Shown here in pieces: positions 48,485 through 60,985 of a DNA stretch of 64,000 bases; position 1 is the stretch's first letter, and every line of letters begins with the position of its first letter. The notes under the pieces were generated by a model, which saw only the letters and a list, made by a program, of their open reading frames with translations, had not been told where the DNA came from and searched no databases. Both the position numbers and the translations under genes were made by a program. Source of the DNA: Stomorhina lunata (lineage: Eukaryota; Arthropoda; Insecta; Diptera; Rhiniidae); NCBI GenBank assembly GCA_933228675.1, contig OW121743.1:56726906-56790905 (forward strand), read 5' to 3'.

Positions 48485-51400
48485 TCAAAATTTATACCAA
48501 TATCAAAAAATTTTTACCGAATATCGATAGAAATATTTCTCTATAGAAAAATTTTCGATAGAAATATTTTTCTATAAAAAAATTTTCGATAGAAATATTT
48601 CTCTATACAAAAATTTTCGAAGGAAATATTTTTCTATAGAAAAATTTTTGATAGAAATATTTTTCTATAGAAAAATTTTCAATAGAAATATTTTTCTATA
48701 GAAAAATTTTCAATAGAAATATTTTTCTATAGAAAAATTTTCAATAGAAATATTTTTCTATAGAAAAATTTTCAATAGAAATATTTTTCTATAGAAAAAT
48801 TTTCAATAGAAATATTTTTCTATAGAAAAATTTTCAATAGAAATATTTTTCTATAGAAAAATTTTCAATAGAAATATTTTTCTATAGAAAAATTTTCAAT
48901 AGAAATATTTTTCTATAGAAAAATTTTCAATAGAAATATTTTTCTATAGAAAAATTTTCAATAGAAATATTTTTCTATAGAAAAATTTTCAATAGAAATA
49001 TTTTTCTATAGAAAAATTTTCAATAGAAATATTTTTCTATAGAAAAATTTTCAATAGAATATTTTTCTATAGAAAAATTTTCAATAGAAATATTTTTCTA
49101 TAGAAAAATTTTCAAAAGAAATATTTTTCTATAGAAAAATTTTCGATAGAAATATTTTTCTATAGAAAAATTTTCGATAGAAATATTTTTCTATAGAAAA
49201 ATTTTCGATAGAAATATTTTTCTATAGAAAAATTTTCGATAGAAATATTTTTCTATAGAAAAATTTTCGATAGAAATATTTTTCTATAGAAAAATTTTCG
49301 ATAGAAATATTTTTCTATAGAAAAATTTTCGATAGAAATATTTTTCTATAGAAAAATTTTCGATAGAAATATTTTTCTATAGAAAAATTTTCGATAGAAA
49401 TATTTTTCTATAGAAAAATTTTCGATAGAAATATTTTTCTATAGAAAAATTTTCGATAGAAATATTTTTCTATAGAAAAATTTTCGATAGAAATATTTTT
49501 CTATAGAAAAATTTTCGATAGAAATATTTTTCTATAGAAAAATTTTCAATAGAAATATTTTTCTATAGAAAAATTTTCAATAGAAATATTTTTCTATAGA
49601 AAAATTTTCAATAGAAATATTTTTCTATAGAAAAATTTTCAATAGAAATATTTTTCTATGGAAAAATTTTCAATAGAAATATTTTTCTATAGAAACATTT
49701 TCAATAGAAATATTTTTCTATAGAAAAATTTTCGATAGAAATACTTTTCTATAGAAAAATTTTCGATAGAAATATTTTTCTATAGAAAAATTTTCGATAG
49801 AAATATTTTTCTATAGAAAAATTTTCGATAGAAATATTTTTCTATAGAAAAATTTTCGATAGAAATATTTTTCTATAGAAAAATTTTCGATAGAAATATT
49901 TTTCTATAGAAAAATTTTCGATAGAAATATTTTTCTTTAGAAAAATTTTCGATAGAAATATTTTTCTTTAGAAAAATTTTCGATAGAAATATTTTTCTAT
50001 AGAAAAATTTTCGATAGAAATATTTTTCTATAGAAAAATTTTCGATAGAAATATTTTTCTATAGAAAATTTTTCGATAGAAATATTTTTGTATGGAAAAA
50101 TTTTCGATAGAAATATTTTTCTATAGAAAAATTTTCGATAGAAATATTTTTCTATAGAAAAATTTTCGATAGAAATATTTTTCTATAGAAAAATTTTCGA
50201 TAGAAATATTTTTCTATAGATAAATTTTCGATAGAAATATTTTTCTATAGATAAATTTTCGATAGAAATATTTTTCTATAGAAAAATTTTCGATAGAAAT
50301 ATTTCTCTATACAAAAATTTTCGATAGAAATATTTCTCTATACAAAAATTTTCGATAGAAATATTTCTCTATACAAAAATTTTCGAAGGAAATATTTTTC
50401 TATAGAAAAATTTTCGATAGAAATATTTTTCTATAGAAAAATTTTCAATAGAAATATTTTTCTATAGAAAAATTTTCGATAGAAATATTTTTCTATAGAA
50501 AAATTTTCGATAGAAATATTTTTCTATAGAAAAATTTTCGATAGAAATATTTTTCTATAGAAAAATTTTCGATAGAAATATTTTTCTATAGAAAAATTTT
50601 CGATAGAAATATTTTTCTATAGAAAAATTTTCGATAGAAATATTTTTCTATAGAAAAATTTTCGATAGAAATATTTTTCTATAGAAAAATTTTCGATAGA
50701 AATATTTTTCTATAGAAAAATTTTCGATAGAAATATTTTTCTATAGAAAAATTTTCGATAGAAATATTTTTCTATAGAAAAATTTTCGATAGAAATATTT
50801 TTCTATAGAAAAATTTTCGATAGAAATATTTTTCTATAGAAAAATTTTCGATAGAAATATTTTTCTATAGAAAAATTTTCGATAGAAATATTTTTCTATA
50901 GAAAAATTTTCGATAGAAATATTTTTCTATAGAAAAATTTTCGATAGAAATATTTTTCTATAGAAAAATTTTCGATAGAAATATTTTTCTATAGAAAAAT
51001 TTTCGATAGAAATATTTTTCTATAGAAAAATTTTCGATAGAAATATTTTTCTATAGAAAAATTTTCGATAGAAATATTTTTCTATAGAAAAATTTTCGAT
51101 AGAAATATTTTTCTATAGAAAAATTTTCGATAGAAATATTTTTCTATAGAAAAATTTTCGATAGAAATATTTTTCTATAGAAAAATTTTCGATAGAAATA
51201 TTTTTCTATAGAAAAATTTTCGATAGAAATATTTTTCTATAGAAAAATTTTCGATAGAAATATTTTTCTATAGAAAAATTTTCGATAGAAATATTTTTCT
51301 ATAGAAAAATTTTCGATAGAAATATTTTTCTATAGAAAAATTTTCGATAGAAATATTTTTCTATAGAAAAATTTTCGATAGAAATATTTTTCTATAGAAA

Positions 51401-51667
51401 AATTTTCGATAGAAATATTTTTCTATAGAAAAATTTTCGATAGAAATATTTTTCTATAGAAAAATTTTCGATAGAAATATTTTTCTATAGAAAAATTTTC
51501 GATAGAAATATTTTTCTATAGAAAAATTTTCGATAGAAATATTTTTCTATAGAAAAATTTTCGATAGAAATATTTTTCTATAGAAAAATTTTCGATAGAA
51601 ATATTTTTCTATAGAAAAGTTTTCGATAGAAATATTTTTCTATAGAAAAGTTTTCGATAGAAATATT
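48485..51667. repeat. Palindrome array, 31-bp period, linker CGATAG / CAATAG, highly uniform
   Basis: About 100 units of TTTTTCTATAGAAAAATTTT with linker CGATAGAAATA or CAATAGAAATA, period 31 bp (50881 to 50912). From 50440 to 51600 nearly every unit is identical. CAATAG and CGATAG units occur in blocks (CAATAG 48660-49110 and 49535-49720, CGATAG elsewhere). A block with ATTTCTCTATACAAAAATTT and CGAAGGAAATA appears at 48590-48640 and again at 50300-50400. The array ends abruptly at TATCTGTGTCTGTCTGTGTC. Confidence 0.98.
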
Positions 51668-52640
51668 ATCTGTGTCTGTCTGTGTCTGTCTTACTACTGT
51701 GTAGTAAAATTGCTTTAATTCTTTTTTTTTTTACTTACTCTGTATTAATTTATGTAAAGTTTATTAAGAGTTTTTGTTCTTATACTTCTAATTCAATTTA
51801 TTAACCACAGTCTATCGCATTTTTTCTTCAACACTCTTAACTGTCATTTTTACCATAAATTGTTTGTGTCTTGTTAACATAAAACCCAACGGACGGAAAA
51901 TGAAATCTAAAAATATCTGAAGTTATCAAAAGGCAATGCTTCGGCTACATACATACACAAATACAAACATACTTACATAAATATCTCCCAGTAGCCTGAC
52001 ATAAAAAGGACATTGATCATTTTGTCATTGAGAGATATATTACCATAAGATGGTTTTAATTTAGTGTATGTCTGTCTATTTGTTTATATATTTCGTAAGT
52101 AAGACCACATTGTTTGAAGTCTCAGCAGTTAGTCACTTAAATGTTTTCCTATAAGGGGAGGAATCCAATATATATTTGCTTTTGCTTAGGGTTTTAGATC
52201 ATTTATCCTATAAATTAATATGTGCGTAGATTTCTGTTTATTGTCTGTGAATTTTTTTTATATTTTTATATATTCCTTAAATCTTGAGGTTAATTTAGTC
52301 CTTTTAATTTATAAAACTTTTTCATTTGACTGGTTTGACGATAAGAATTTTATAGTTTTTTCCTATGTCTGTCTGTTTTAATTTTTCAGGATTTTATATG
52401 GTTATTAATTAAAATGCCCAAGACAAATGACCAATAAAATAAATCATTAATTAGAAGTAAGTAAATACAGAAATTTTCTTATGTGTTTTTATTGAAGGGA
52501 AATTTAACACCTAATTATACATTTTTAGTTTAGGGGTGGCGTATGATAAATATTCAATATATGAACATTTTAATGATATTACTTATACGTAGTGGAGTAC
52601 AATGAAATTCATAGTATACAGTGGTACAAATGAGGTTTTT
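51668..52640. other. AT-rich spacer, nothing recognised
   Basis: No gene or repeat family identified between the array and the TIR-1 copy. Confidence 0.6.
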
Positions 52641-53136
52641 TATACCCTTCACCACCATAGGTGGGAAGGGTATTATAAGTTTGTGCTGATGTATATAACG
52701 CATGGAAATATTTGTCTTAAACACACCTTTTAGTATACCAATAGGCTTAGAATCACTTTCTGAGTCGATTTAGCGATGTCCGTCCGTCCGTCCGTCCGTC
52801 CGTCTGGCTGGACCCCCATGTAAACCTTGTAATCAAACTACAGGTCGCAATTTTAAAGATAATTTGATGAAATTTGGCACAGATAATTTTTTTGATAATG
52901 GGACCATGGCTATTGAAATTGGCCAAAATCGGTTAATTATTTATGGTACCTCCAATAGGTCCCGTTTTCCGGAATAGATATTTTGGCCACAAATATCTAT
53001 ATTTTTTCATGAAATTCAAAACAAGTACTGCTTATATATATCAAAATCACTGTACCAAATTTCGTTGAAATCGGTTCACATTTGACCATAGCTCCCATAA
53101 AAACTCTTCTTTAAAAACGCACTAAATGAGACAAAA
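52641..53136 (-). mobile_element. TIR-1 central module, reverse orientation
   Basis: Inverse of 53430-53925: TATACCCTTCACCACCATAG at the left, CTGAGTCGATTTAGCGATGT, tandem CCGT units at 52783-52803, CTGGACCCCCATGTAAACC, ending GCACTAAATGAGACAAAAA. It abuts a complete TIR-1 with no spacer, forming a large head-to-head inverted structure. Confidence 0.87.
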
Positions 53137-54237
53137 ACAAGTAAGAAAGCGCTATAGTCGGTCAAGCCCGACCATACTATACCCTTCACGACCAAGGTCA
53201 AAGGTGTTATTTTTCCTGTATAAAGACAAATATTTGCTAAGTTTTGCCATCATAGAAACATTTTCTGAAAACTTATATATTTAAGCTGTTTCCGTCATTT
53301 GGACTTATATGAGAGCTGGGGTCAAATGTGGACCGATTATCTCGAAATTTGACAAATTGATTACAGGCAAATTGATTATGTATGCAAAAATTAAACTCAA
53401 AATTTTCATTATCTTTAGATTTACGAGCGTTTTAGTGATTTTTTGTCTCATTTAGTGCGTTTTTAAAGAAGAGTTTGTATGGGAGCTATGGTCAAATGTG
53501 AACCGATTTCAAAGAAATTTTGTACAGTGATTTAGGTTTACATAAGCAGTATTCGTTTAAAATTTCATGAAAAAATATTTATATTTGTGGCTAATATATC
53601 AGTTCCGGAAAGTGGGACCTATGGTAGGTTCCATAAATAATTTACCGATTTTGACCAATTACAATAGCCATGGTCCCATTATTAAAAAAATGATCTGTGC
53701 CAAATTTCATCAAATTATCTTTAGAATTGCGACCTGTAGTTTGATTACAATGTTTACATGGGGGTCCAGCCAGCCAGACGGACGGACGGACATCGCTAAA
53801 TCGACTCAGAAAGTGATTCTTAGCCTATTGGTATACTAAAAGGTAGGTCTAAGACAAATATTTCTATGCGTTACATACATCAGTACAAACTTATAATATC
53901 CTTTCCACCGATGGTGGTGAAGGGTATAATCACTAAAACGCTTGTAAATCTAAAGATAATGAGAGTTTCAAGTTTATTTTTTGCACACATAATTTTTGTA
54001 GCAACTGTAATTAATTTGCCAAATTTAGAGAAAATCGGTACACATTTGACCCTAGCTCTCATATAAGTCCAAATGATGGAAACAGCTTAAATAAATAAGT
54101 TTTGAGAAAATGTGTGTATGATGGAAAAATTTAGCAAATATTTGTCTTTATACAGAAAAAAATAACACCTTTGACCTTATTGGTGAAGGGTATTATATGG
54201 TCGGGCTTGACCGACTATAGCTATTTCCTACTTAGTT
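53137..54237 (+). mobile_element. TIR-1 element, most complete copy
   Basis: Left arm 53137-53432 begins ACAAGTAAGAAAGCGCTATA. Right arm 53926-54237 is its inverse, ending with GACCGACTATAGCTATTTCC. Arms are about 300 bp and imperfect. The ~490-bp centre includes GGGAGCTATGGTCAAATGTG, GGTAGGTTCCATAAATAATT, GACGGACGGACGGACATCG and GGTGGTGAAGGGTATAATCA. No transposase. Short frames at 53567-53839 and 53866-54066 lie within the repeat and have no protein features. Confidence 0.88.
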
Positions 54238-55234
54238 TGATTAATTTCATATTTATAGTTAATTTTAAAAAAATCTGAATTTGAAAATAAATGTTGAAAT
54301 TTTTTTTCAGTAAATTTTATCAACCTAATAAAAACTTGTATCCAAAGGATTAATTTATTAAGTCAAAGGCAAATTTTCATTTAAAACATTTTCGTCTCTT
54401 AAAGCTCTTTTAAATATATTGTCATGTTATACATGACTTTTCAATTATAACATTAAATCTTTTAACAAATAAAATAAATTAATATTAAACATCTTCAAGC
54501 ATATGATAAAAATATAAAAAAAATGTAAACGTAAAAATGGATAAATTTTCAGGGAGAATGTTTTTTTTTTACAAATGCACTTTTAATAATGACAAACATA
54601 CAGACTTTCCTTATGCATTAAAATTTTTCTACATAAATTATGCGCGTATTAAAAATAAAGTATCTTCTTAAGAAAACCTTTTTAAAAAATATAAATTTCT
54701 GTCTTTAAGGTTAACGATGATAAAACTCGAAAATGAGCTTTAAGGGGAAGATGATAAAGATAAAGATCATCATCATCATTATAGCAAATTAAGAAGAAAT
54801 AAAATAATATGAGTTATGGGTATGTAAAAGCGTTTTTACTTTTCAAACTTGAAAAAGTTAAACAACAAAATCTGAAGGTAAAACAAAAATTCCGAAAATT
54901 CATATGAATTTTAGTTTATGATTTGATATTTACGAAAACATTTTAGTGAGAAAAATTAAAATACTAAAAATACAACAGAAATACAAGGTCTACACTTTCT
55001 TATTATATTTAAAAAACTGCATATTCGAGAGTTTTATTTGAGTTAAAATTTTAGGTTTGAAATTTGCAGTATAAAAGTGATTGAGGTGTAAGTGCTTATA
55101 AGTCCATTTAAATCACAATCACATACATATTCATTCTCAATTATGAATCGATTAAGTGTCAAAAAATAAAATGGACAATATATGAAAACAATGTTGAAGG
55201 TTTGTCCGAAGCTGAGCTATAAAAGAATTAAAAA
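54238..55234. other. AT-rich spacer, nothing recognised
   Basis: No gene or repeat family; one ATCATCATCATCATTATAGC patch near 54767. Confidence 0.6.
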
Positions 55235-56520
55235 TTTAATCTAAAGAAATTTTTTTCTAATAAAATTTTTTCTATAGAAATCATTTCTAAAGAAAAATTT
55301 TCTATAGAAAAGTTATTCCAAAGAAAAATTTTCTATAGAAAATTTATTCTAAAGAAAAATTTTCTATAGAAAATTTATTCTAATGAAAAAATTTCTAGAG
55401 GAAATTTATTCTAAAGAAAAATTTTCTATAGAAAATTTATTCTAAAGAAAAATTTTCTATAAAAAATTTATTCTAAAGAAAAATTTTCAATAGAAAATTT
55501 ATTCTAAAGAAAAATTTTCTATAGAAAATTTATTCTAAAGAAAAATTTTCTATAGAAAATTTATTCTAAAGAAAAATTTTCTATAGAAAATTTATTCTAA
55601 AGAAAAATTTTCTATAGAAAATTTATTCTAAAGAAAAATTTTCAATAGGAAATTTATTCTAAAGAAAAATTTTCCATGGAAAATTTATTGTAAAGAAAAA
55701 TTTTCTATAGAAAATTTATTCTAAAGAAAAATTTTCTATGGAAAATTTATTCTAAAGAAAAATTTTTTATAGAAAATTTATTCTGAAAAAACATTTTCTA
55801 AAGAAAATTTATTCTAAAGAAAAATTTTCTATAGAAAATTTATTCTAAAGAAAAATTTTCTATAGAAAATTTATTCTAAAGAAAAATTTTCTATAGAAAA
55901 TTTATTCTAAAGAAAAATTTTCTATAGAAAATTTATTCTAAAGAAAAATTTTCTATAGAAAATTTATTCTAAAAAAAATTTTCTATAGAAAATTTATTCT
56001 AAAGAAAAATTTTCTATAGAAAATTTATTCTAAAGAAAAATTTTCTATAGAAAATTTATTCTAAAGAAAAATTTTCTATAGAAAATTTATCCTAAAGAAA
56101 AATTTTCTATAGAAAATTTATTCTAAAGAAAAATTTTCTATAGAAAATTTATTCTAAAGAAAAATTTTCTATAGAAAATTTATTCTAAAGAAAAATTTTC
56201 TATAGAAAATTTATTCTAAAGAAAAATTTTCTATAGAAAATTTATTCTAAAGAAAAATTTTCTATAGAAAATTTATTCTAAAGAAAAATTTTCTATAGAA
56301 AATTTACTCTAAAGAAAAATTTTCTATAGAAAATTTATTCTAAAGAAAAATTTTCTAGAGAAAATTTATTCTAAAGAAAAATTTTCAATAGAAAATTTAT
56401 TCTAAAGAAAAATTTTCCATGGAAAATTTATTGTAAAGAAAAATTTTCTATAGAAAATTTATTTTAAAGAAAAATTTTCTATAGAAAATTTATTCTAAAA
56501 ATTTTCTATAGAAAATTTAT
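55235..56520. repeat. Palindrome array part i, 31-bp period, linker TTATTCTAAAG
   Basis: Core TTTTCTATAGAAAA with linker TTTATTCTAAAGAAAAA, period 31 bp (55561 to 55592). About 40 units, very uniform from 55800 to 56350. A variant pair (CAATAG core followed by CCATGG core and ATTGTAAAG) occurs at 55640-55700 and again at 56385-56440, indicating a block duplication of about 745 bp. Confidence 0.97.
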
Positions 56521-59500
56521 TGTAATGTTTTCTACAGAAAATTATTTCTAAAGAAAAGAAAAATTTTCTATAGAAATTTTTTTCTAACGAAAAATTTTCT
56601 ATAGAAATTTTTTTCTAACGAAAAATTTTCTATAGAAATTTTTTTCTAATGAAAAATTTTCTATAGAAATTTTTTTCTAACGAAAAATTTTCTATAGAAA
56701 TTTTTTTCTACCGAAAAATTTTCTATAGAAATTTTTTTCTAACGAAAAATTTTCTATAGACATTTTTTTCTAACGAAAAATTTTCTATAGATATTTTTTT
56801 CTAACGAAAAATTTTCTATAGCCATTTTTTTCTAAAGAAAAATTTTCTATAGAAATTTTTTTCTAAAGAAAAATTTTCTATAGAAAATTTTTTTAACGAA
56901 AAATTTTCTATAGAAATTTTTTTCTAGAAATTTTTTTCTAACGTAAAATTTTCTATAGAAATTTTTTTCTAATGAAAAATTTTCTATAGAAATTTTTTTC
57001 TAACGAAAAATTTTCTATAGAAATGTTTTCTAACGAAAAATTTTCTATAGAAATTTTTTTCTCACGAAAAATTTTCTATAAAAATTTTTTTCTAACGAAA
57101 AATTTTCTATAAAAAATTTCTATAGAAATTTTTTTCTAACGAAAAATTTTCTATAGAAATTTTTTCTATCGAAAAATTTTCTATAGAAATTTTTTTCTAT
57201 CGAAAAATTTTCTATAGAAATTTTTTTCTATCGAAAAATTTTCTATAGAAATTTTTTTCTATCGAAAAATATTCTATAGAAATTTTTTTCTATCGAAAAA
57301 TTTTCTATAGGAACTTTTTCTATCGAAAAATTTTGTATAGAAACCTTTTCTATCGAAAAATTTTCTATAGAAATTTTTTTCTAACGTAAAATTTTCTATA
57401 GAAATTTTTTTCTAACGTAAAATTTTCTATAGAAATTTTTTTCTAACGTAAAATTTTCTATAGAAATTTTTTTCTAAAGAAAAATTTTCTATAGAAATTT
57501 TTTTCTAACGAAAAATTTTCTATAGAAATTTTTTTCTAACGAAAAATTTTCTATAGAAATTTTTTTCTAACGAAAAATTTTCTATAGAAATTTTTTTCTA
57601 ACGAAAAATTTTCTATAGAAATTTTCTTCTAACGAAAAATTTTCTTCTAACGAAAAATTTTCTATAGAAATTTTCTTCTAACGAAAAATTTTCTATAGAA
57701 ATTTTTTTCTCATGAAAACTTTTCTATAAAAATTTTTTTCTAACGAAAAATTTTCTATAGACATTTTTTTCTAAAGAAAAATTTTCTAAAGAAATTTTTT
57801 TCTAACGAAAAATTTTCTATAGAAATTTTTTTCTAACAAAAATTTTTTTATAGAAATTTTTTTCTAACGAAAAGTTTTCTATAGAAATTTTTTCTATCGA
57901 AAAATTTTCTATAGAAATTTTTTTCTATCGAAAAAGTTTCAATAGAAATTTTTTTCTATCGAAAAATTTTCTATAGAAATTTTTTTCTATCGAAAAATTT
58001 TCTATAGGAACTTTTTCTAACGAAAAATTTTCTATAGGAACTTTTTCTATCGAAAAATTTTCTATAGAAACTTTTTCTATCGAAAAATTTTGTATAGAAA
58101 CTTTTTATATCGAAAAATTTTCTAAAGGAATTTTTTTCTAACGAAAGATTTTCTATAAAAATTTTTTTCTAACGAAACACTTTCTATAGTAATTTTTTTC
58201 TAACGAAACATTTTCTATAGAAATTTTTTTCTTACGAAAAATTTTCTATAGAAATTTTTTTCTAACGTAAAATTTTCTATAGAAATTTTTTTCTAACGAA
58301 AAATTTTCTATAGAAATTTTTTTTCTAACGAAAAATTTTCTATAGAAATTTTTTTCTAACGAAAAATTTTCTATAGAAAATTTTTTTAACGAAAAATTTT
58401 CTATAGAAATTTTTTTCTAGAAATTTTTTTCTAACGTAAAATTTTCTATAGAAATTTTTTTCTAATGAAAAATTTTCTATAGAAATTTTTTTCTAACGAA
58501 AAATTTTCTATAGAAATTTTTTCTAACGAAAAATTTTCTATAGAAATTTTTTTCCCACGAAAAATTTTCTATAAAAATTTTTTTCTAACGAAAAATTTTC
58601 TATAAAAAATTTCTATAGAAATTTTTTTCTAACGAAAAATTTTCTATAGAAATTTTTTCTATCGAAAAATTTTCTATAGAAATTTTTTTCTATCGAAAAA
58701 TTTTCTATAGAAATTTTTTTTTTATCGAAAAATTTTCTATAGAAATTTTTTTCTATCGAAAAATATTCTATAGAAATTTTTTTCTATCGAAAAATTTTCT
58801 ATAGGAACTTTTTCTATCGAAAAATTTTGTATAGAAACCTTTTCTATCGAAAAATTTTCTATAGAAATTTTTTTCTAACGTAAAATTTTCTATAGAAATT
58901 TTTTTCTAACGTAAAATTTTCTATAGAAATTTTTTTCTAAAGAAAAATTTTCTATAGAAATTTTTTTCTAACGAAAAATTTTCTATAGAAATTTTTTTCT
59001 AACGAAAAATTTTCTATAGAAATTTTTTTCTAACGAAAAATTTTCTATAGAAATTTTTTTCTAACGAAAAATTTTCTATAGAAATTTTCTTCTAACGAAA
59101 AATTTTCTATAGAAATTTTCTTCTAACGAAAAATTTTCTATAGAAATTTTTTTCTAACGAAAAATTTTCTATAGAAATTTTTTTCTAACGAAAAATTTTC
59201 TATGGAAATTTTTTTCTAACGAAAAATTTTCTATAGAAATTTTCTTCTAACGAAAAATTTTCTATAGAAATTTTCTTCTAACGAAAAATTTTCTATAGAA
59301 ATTTTCTTCTAACGAAAAATTTTCTATAGAAATTTTTTTCTCACGAAAACTTTTCTATAAAAATTTTTTTCTAACGAAAAATTTTCTATAGACATTTTTT
59401 TCTAACGAAAAATTTTCTATAGACATTTTTTTCTAACGAAAAATTTTCTATAGACATTTTTTTCTAACGAAAAATTTTCTATAGACATTTTTTTCTAACG

Positions 59501-60240
59501 AAAAATTTTCTATAGAAATTTTTTTCTAACGAAAAATTTTCTATAGAAATTTTTTTCTAACGAAAAATTTTCTATAGAAATTTTTTTCTAACGAAAAATT
59601 TTCTATAGAAATTTTTTTCTAACGAAAAATTTTCTATAGAAATTTTTTTCTAACGAAAAATTTTCTATAGAAATTTTTTTCTAACGAAAAATTTTCTATA
59701 GAAATTTTTCTCTAACGAAAAATTTTCTATAGAAATTTTTTTCTAACGAAAAATTTTCTATAGAAATTTTTTTCTAACGAAAAATTTTCTATAGAAATTT
59801 TTTTCTAACGAAAAATTTTCTATAGAAATTTTTTTCTAATGAAAAATGTTCTATAGAAATTTTTTTCTAACGAAAAATTTTCTATAGAAATTTTTTTCTA
59901 ACGAAAAATTTTCTATAGAAATTTTTTCCTAACGAAAAATTTTCTATAGAAATTTTTTCTATCGAAAAATTTTCTACGAATATTTTTTTCTATCGAAAAA
60001 TTTTCTATAAAATTTTTTTTCTATCGAAAAATTTTCTATAAAATTTTTTTTCTATCGAAAAATTTTCTATAAAAATTTTTTTCTATCGAAAAATTTTTTA
60101 TAGAAATTTTTTTCTAACGAAAAATTTTCTATAGAAATTTTTTTCTAACGAAAAATTTTCTAAAGAAATTTTTTTTAACGACAAATTTTCTATAGAAATA
60201 TTTTCTTAACGAAAAATTTTCTATTGAAACATTTTTCTAA
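56521..60240. repeat. Palindrome array part ii, 31-bp period, linker TTTTTCTAACG / TTTTTCTATCG
   Basis: Core TTTTCTATAGAAAT joined to TTTTTTCTAACGAAAAA, period 31 bp (59524 to 59555). Units with CTATCG and with CTAACGT form recurring sub-blocks. A section of about 480 bp starting at the TTTTTTTAACG variant (56884) reappears at 58377 with an offset of 1493 bp, so a segment of roughly 1.5 kb was duplicated. About 120 units in all. Confidence 0.97.
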
Positions 60241-60985
60241 CGAAAATTGTTCGATAGAAAAAATTTCTAGAGAAAATTGTCGATAGAAAAATTTTTTATA
60301 GAAATATTTTCGAAAGAATAAAATTTCTATAAAAAACTTTTCGTTAGAACAAAATTTCTATAGAAAATTTTTCGATAGAAAAAATTTCTATATCAAAGTT
60401 TTTGATAGAAAAAATGTCTATAGATAATTGTTCGATAGAAAAAATTTCTATAGAAAAAATTTTTGTAGAAAATTTTTCTATAGAAATTATTTCTATAGAA
60501 AATTTTTCGATAGAAAAAGTTTCTATAGAAAATTTTTCGGTAGAAAAAATTTCTATAGAAAATTTTTCGATAGAAAATTTCTATAGAAAATTTTTCGATA
60601 GAAAATTTCTATCGAAAATTTTTCGATAGAAAAAATTTCTATAGAAAATTTTTCCAAAGAAAAAATTTTTATATCAAATTTTTCGATAGAAAGAATTTCT
60701 ATATCAAATTTTTTAAAAGAAAAAATTTCTATATCAGATTTTTCGATAGCAAAAATTTCTATATCAAATTTTTCGATACAAAAAATTTCTATAGAAAATT
60801 TTTCGATAGAAAGAATTTTTATATCAAATTTTTCGATAGAAAAAATTTCGGTATAAAATTTTTCGATAGAAAAAATTTCTATATCAAATTTTTCGATAGA
60901 AAAAATTTCTATAGAAAATTTTTTGATGGAAAATATTTCTATTGAAATTTTTCGAAAAAAAAAATTTCTATAGAAAATTTTCTTA
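60241..60985. repeat. Palindrome array part iii, linker CGATAG, shorter period
   Basis: Units of ATTTCTATAGAAAATTTTTC with GATAGAAAAA, roughly 28 to 30 bp, including many ATTTCTATATCAAATTTTTC variants. The half-motifs CGATAG and CTATAG alternate, as in the 48.5-51.7 kb array but in the other phase. The 153-codon minus-strand frame at 60553-61014 (FSIEIFSIEKF repeat) is an artefact of the near multiple-of-three period. Confidence 0.95.

Noticed and set aside
48485..51667. Palindrome core as a MEF2 or CArG-box binding site array
   Set aside because: CTATAG flanked by A/T tracts does not match CC(A/T)6GG or YTA(A/T)4TAR. No basis for naming a binding protein.
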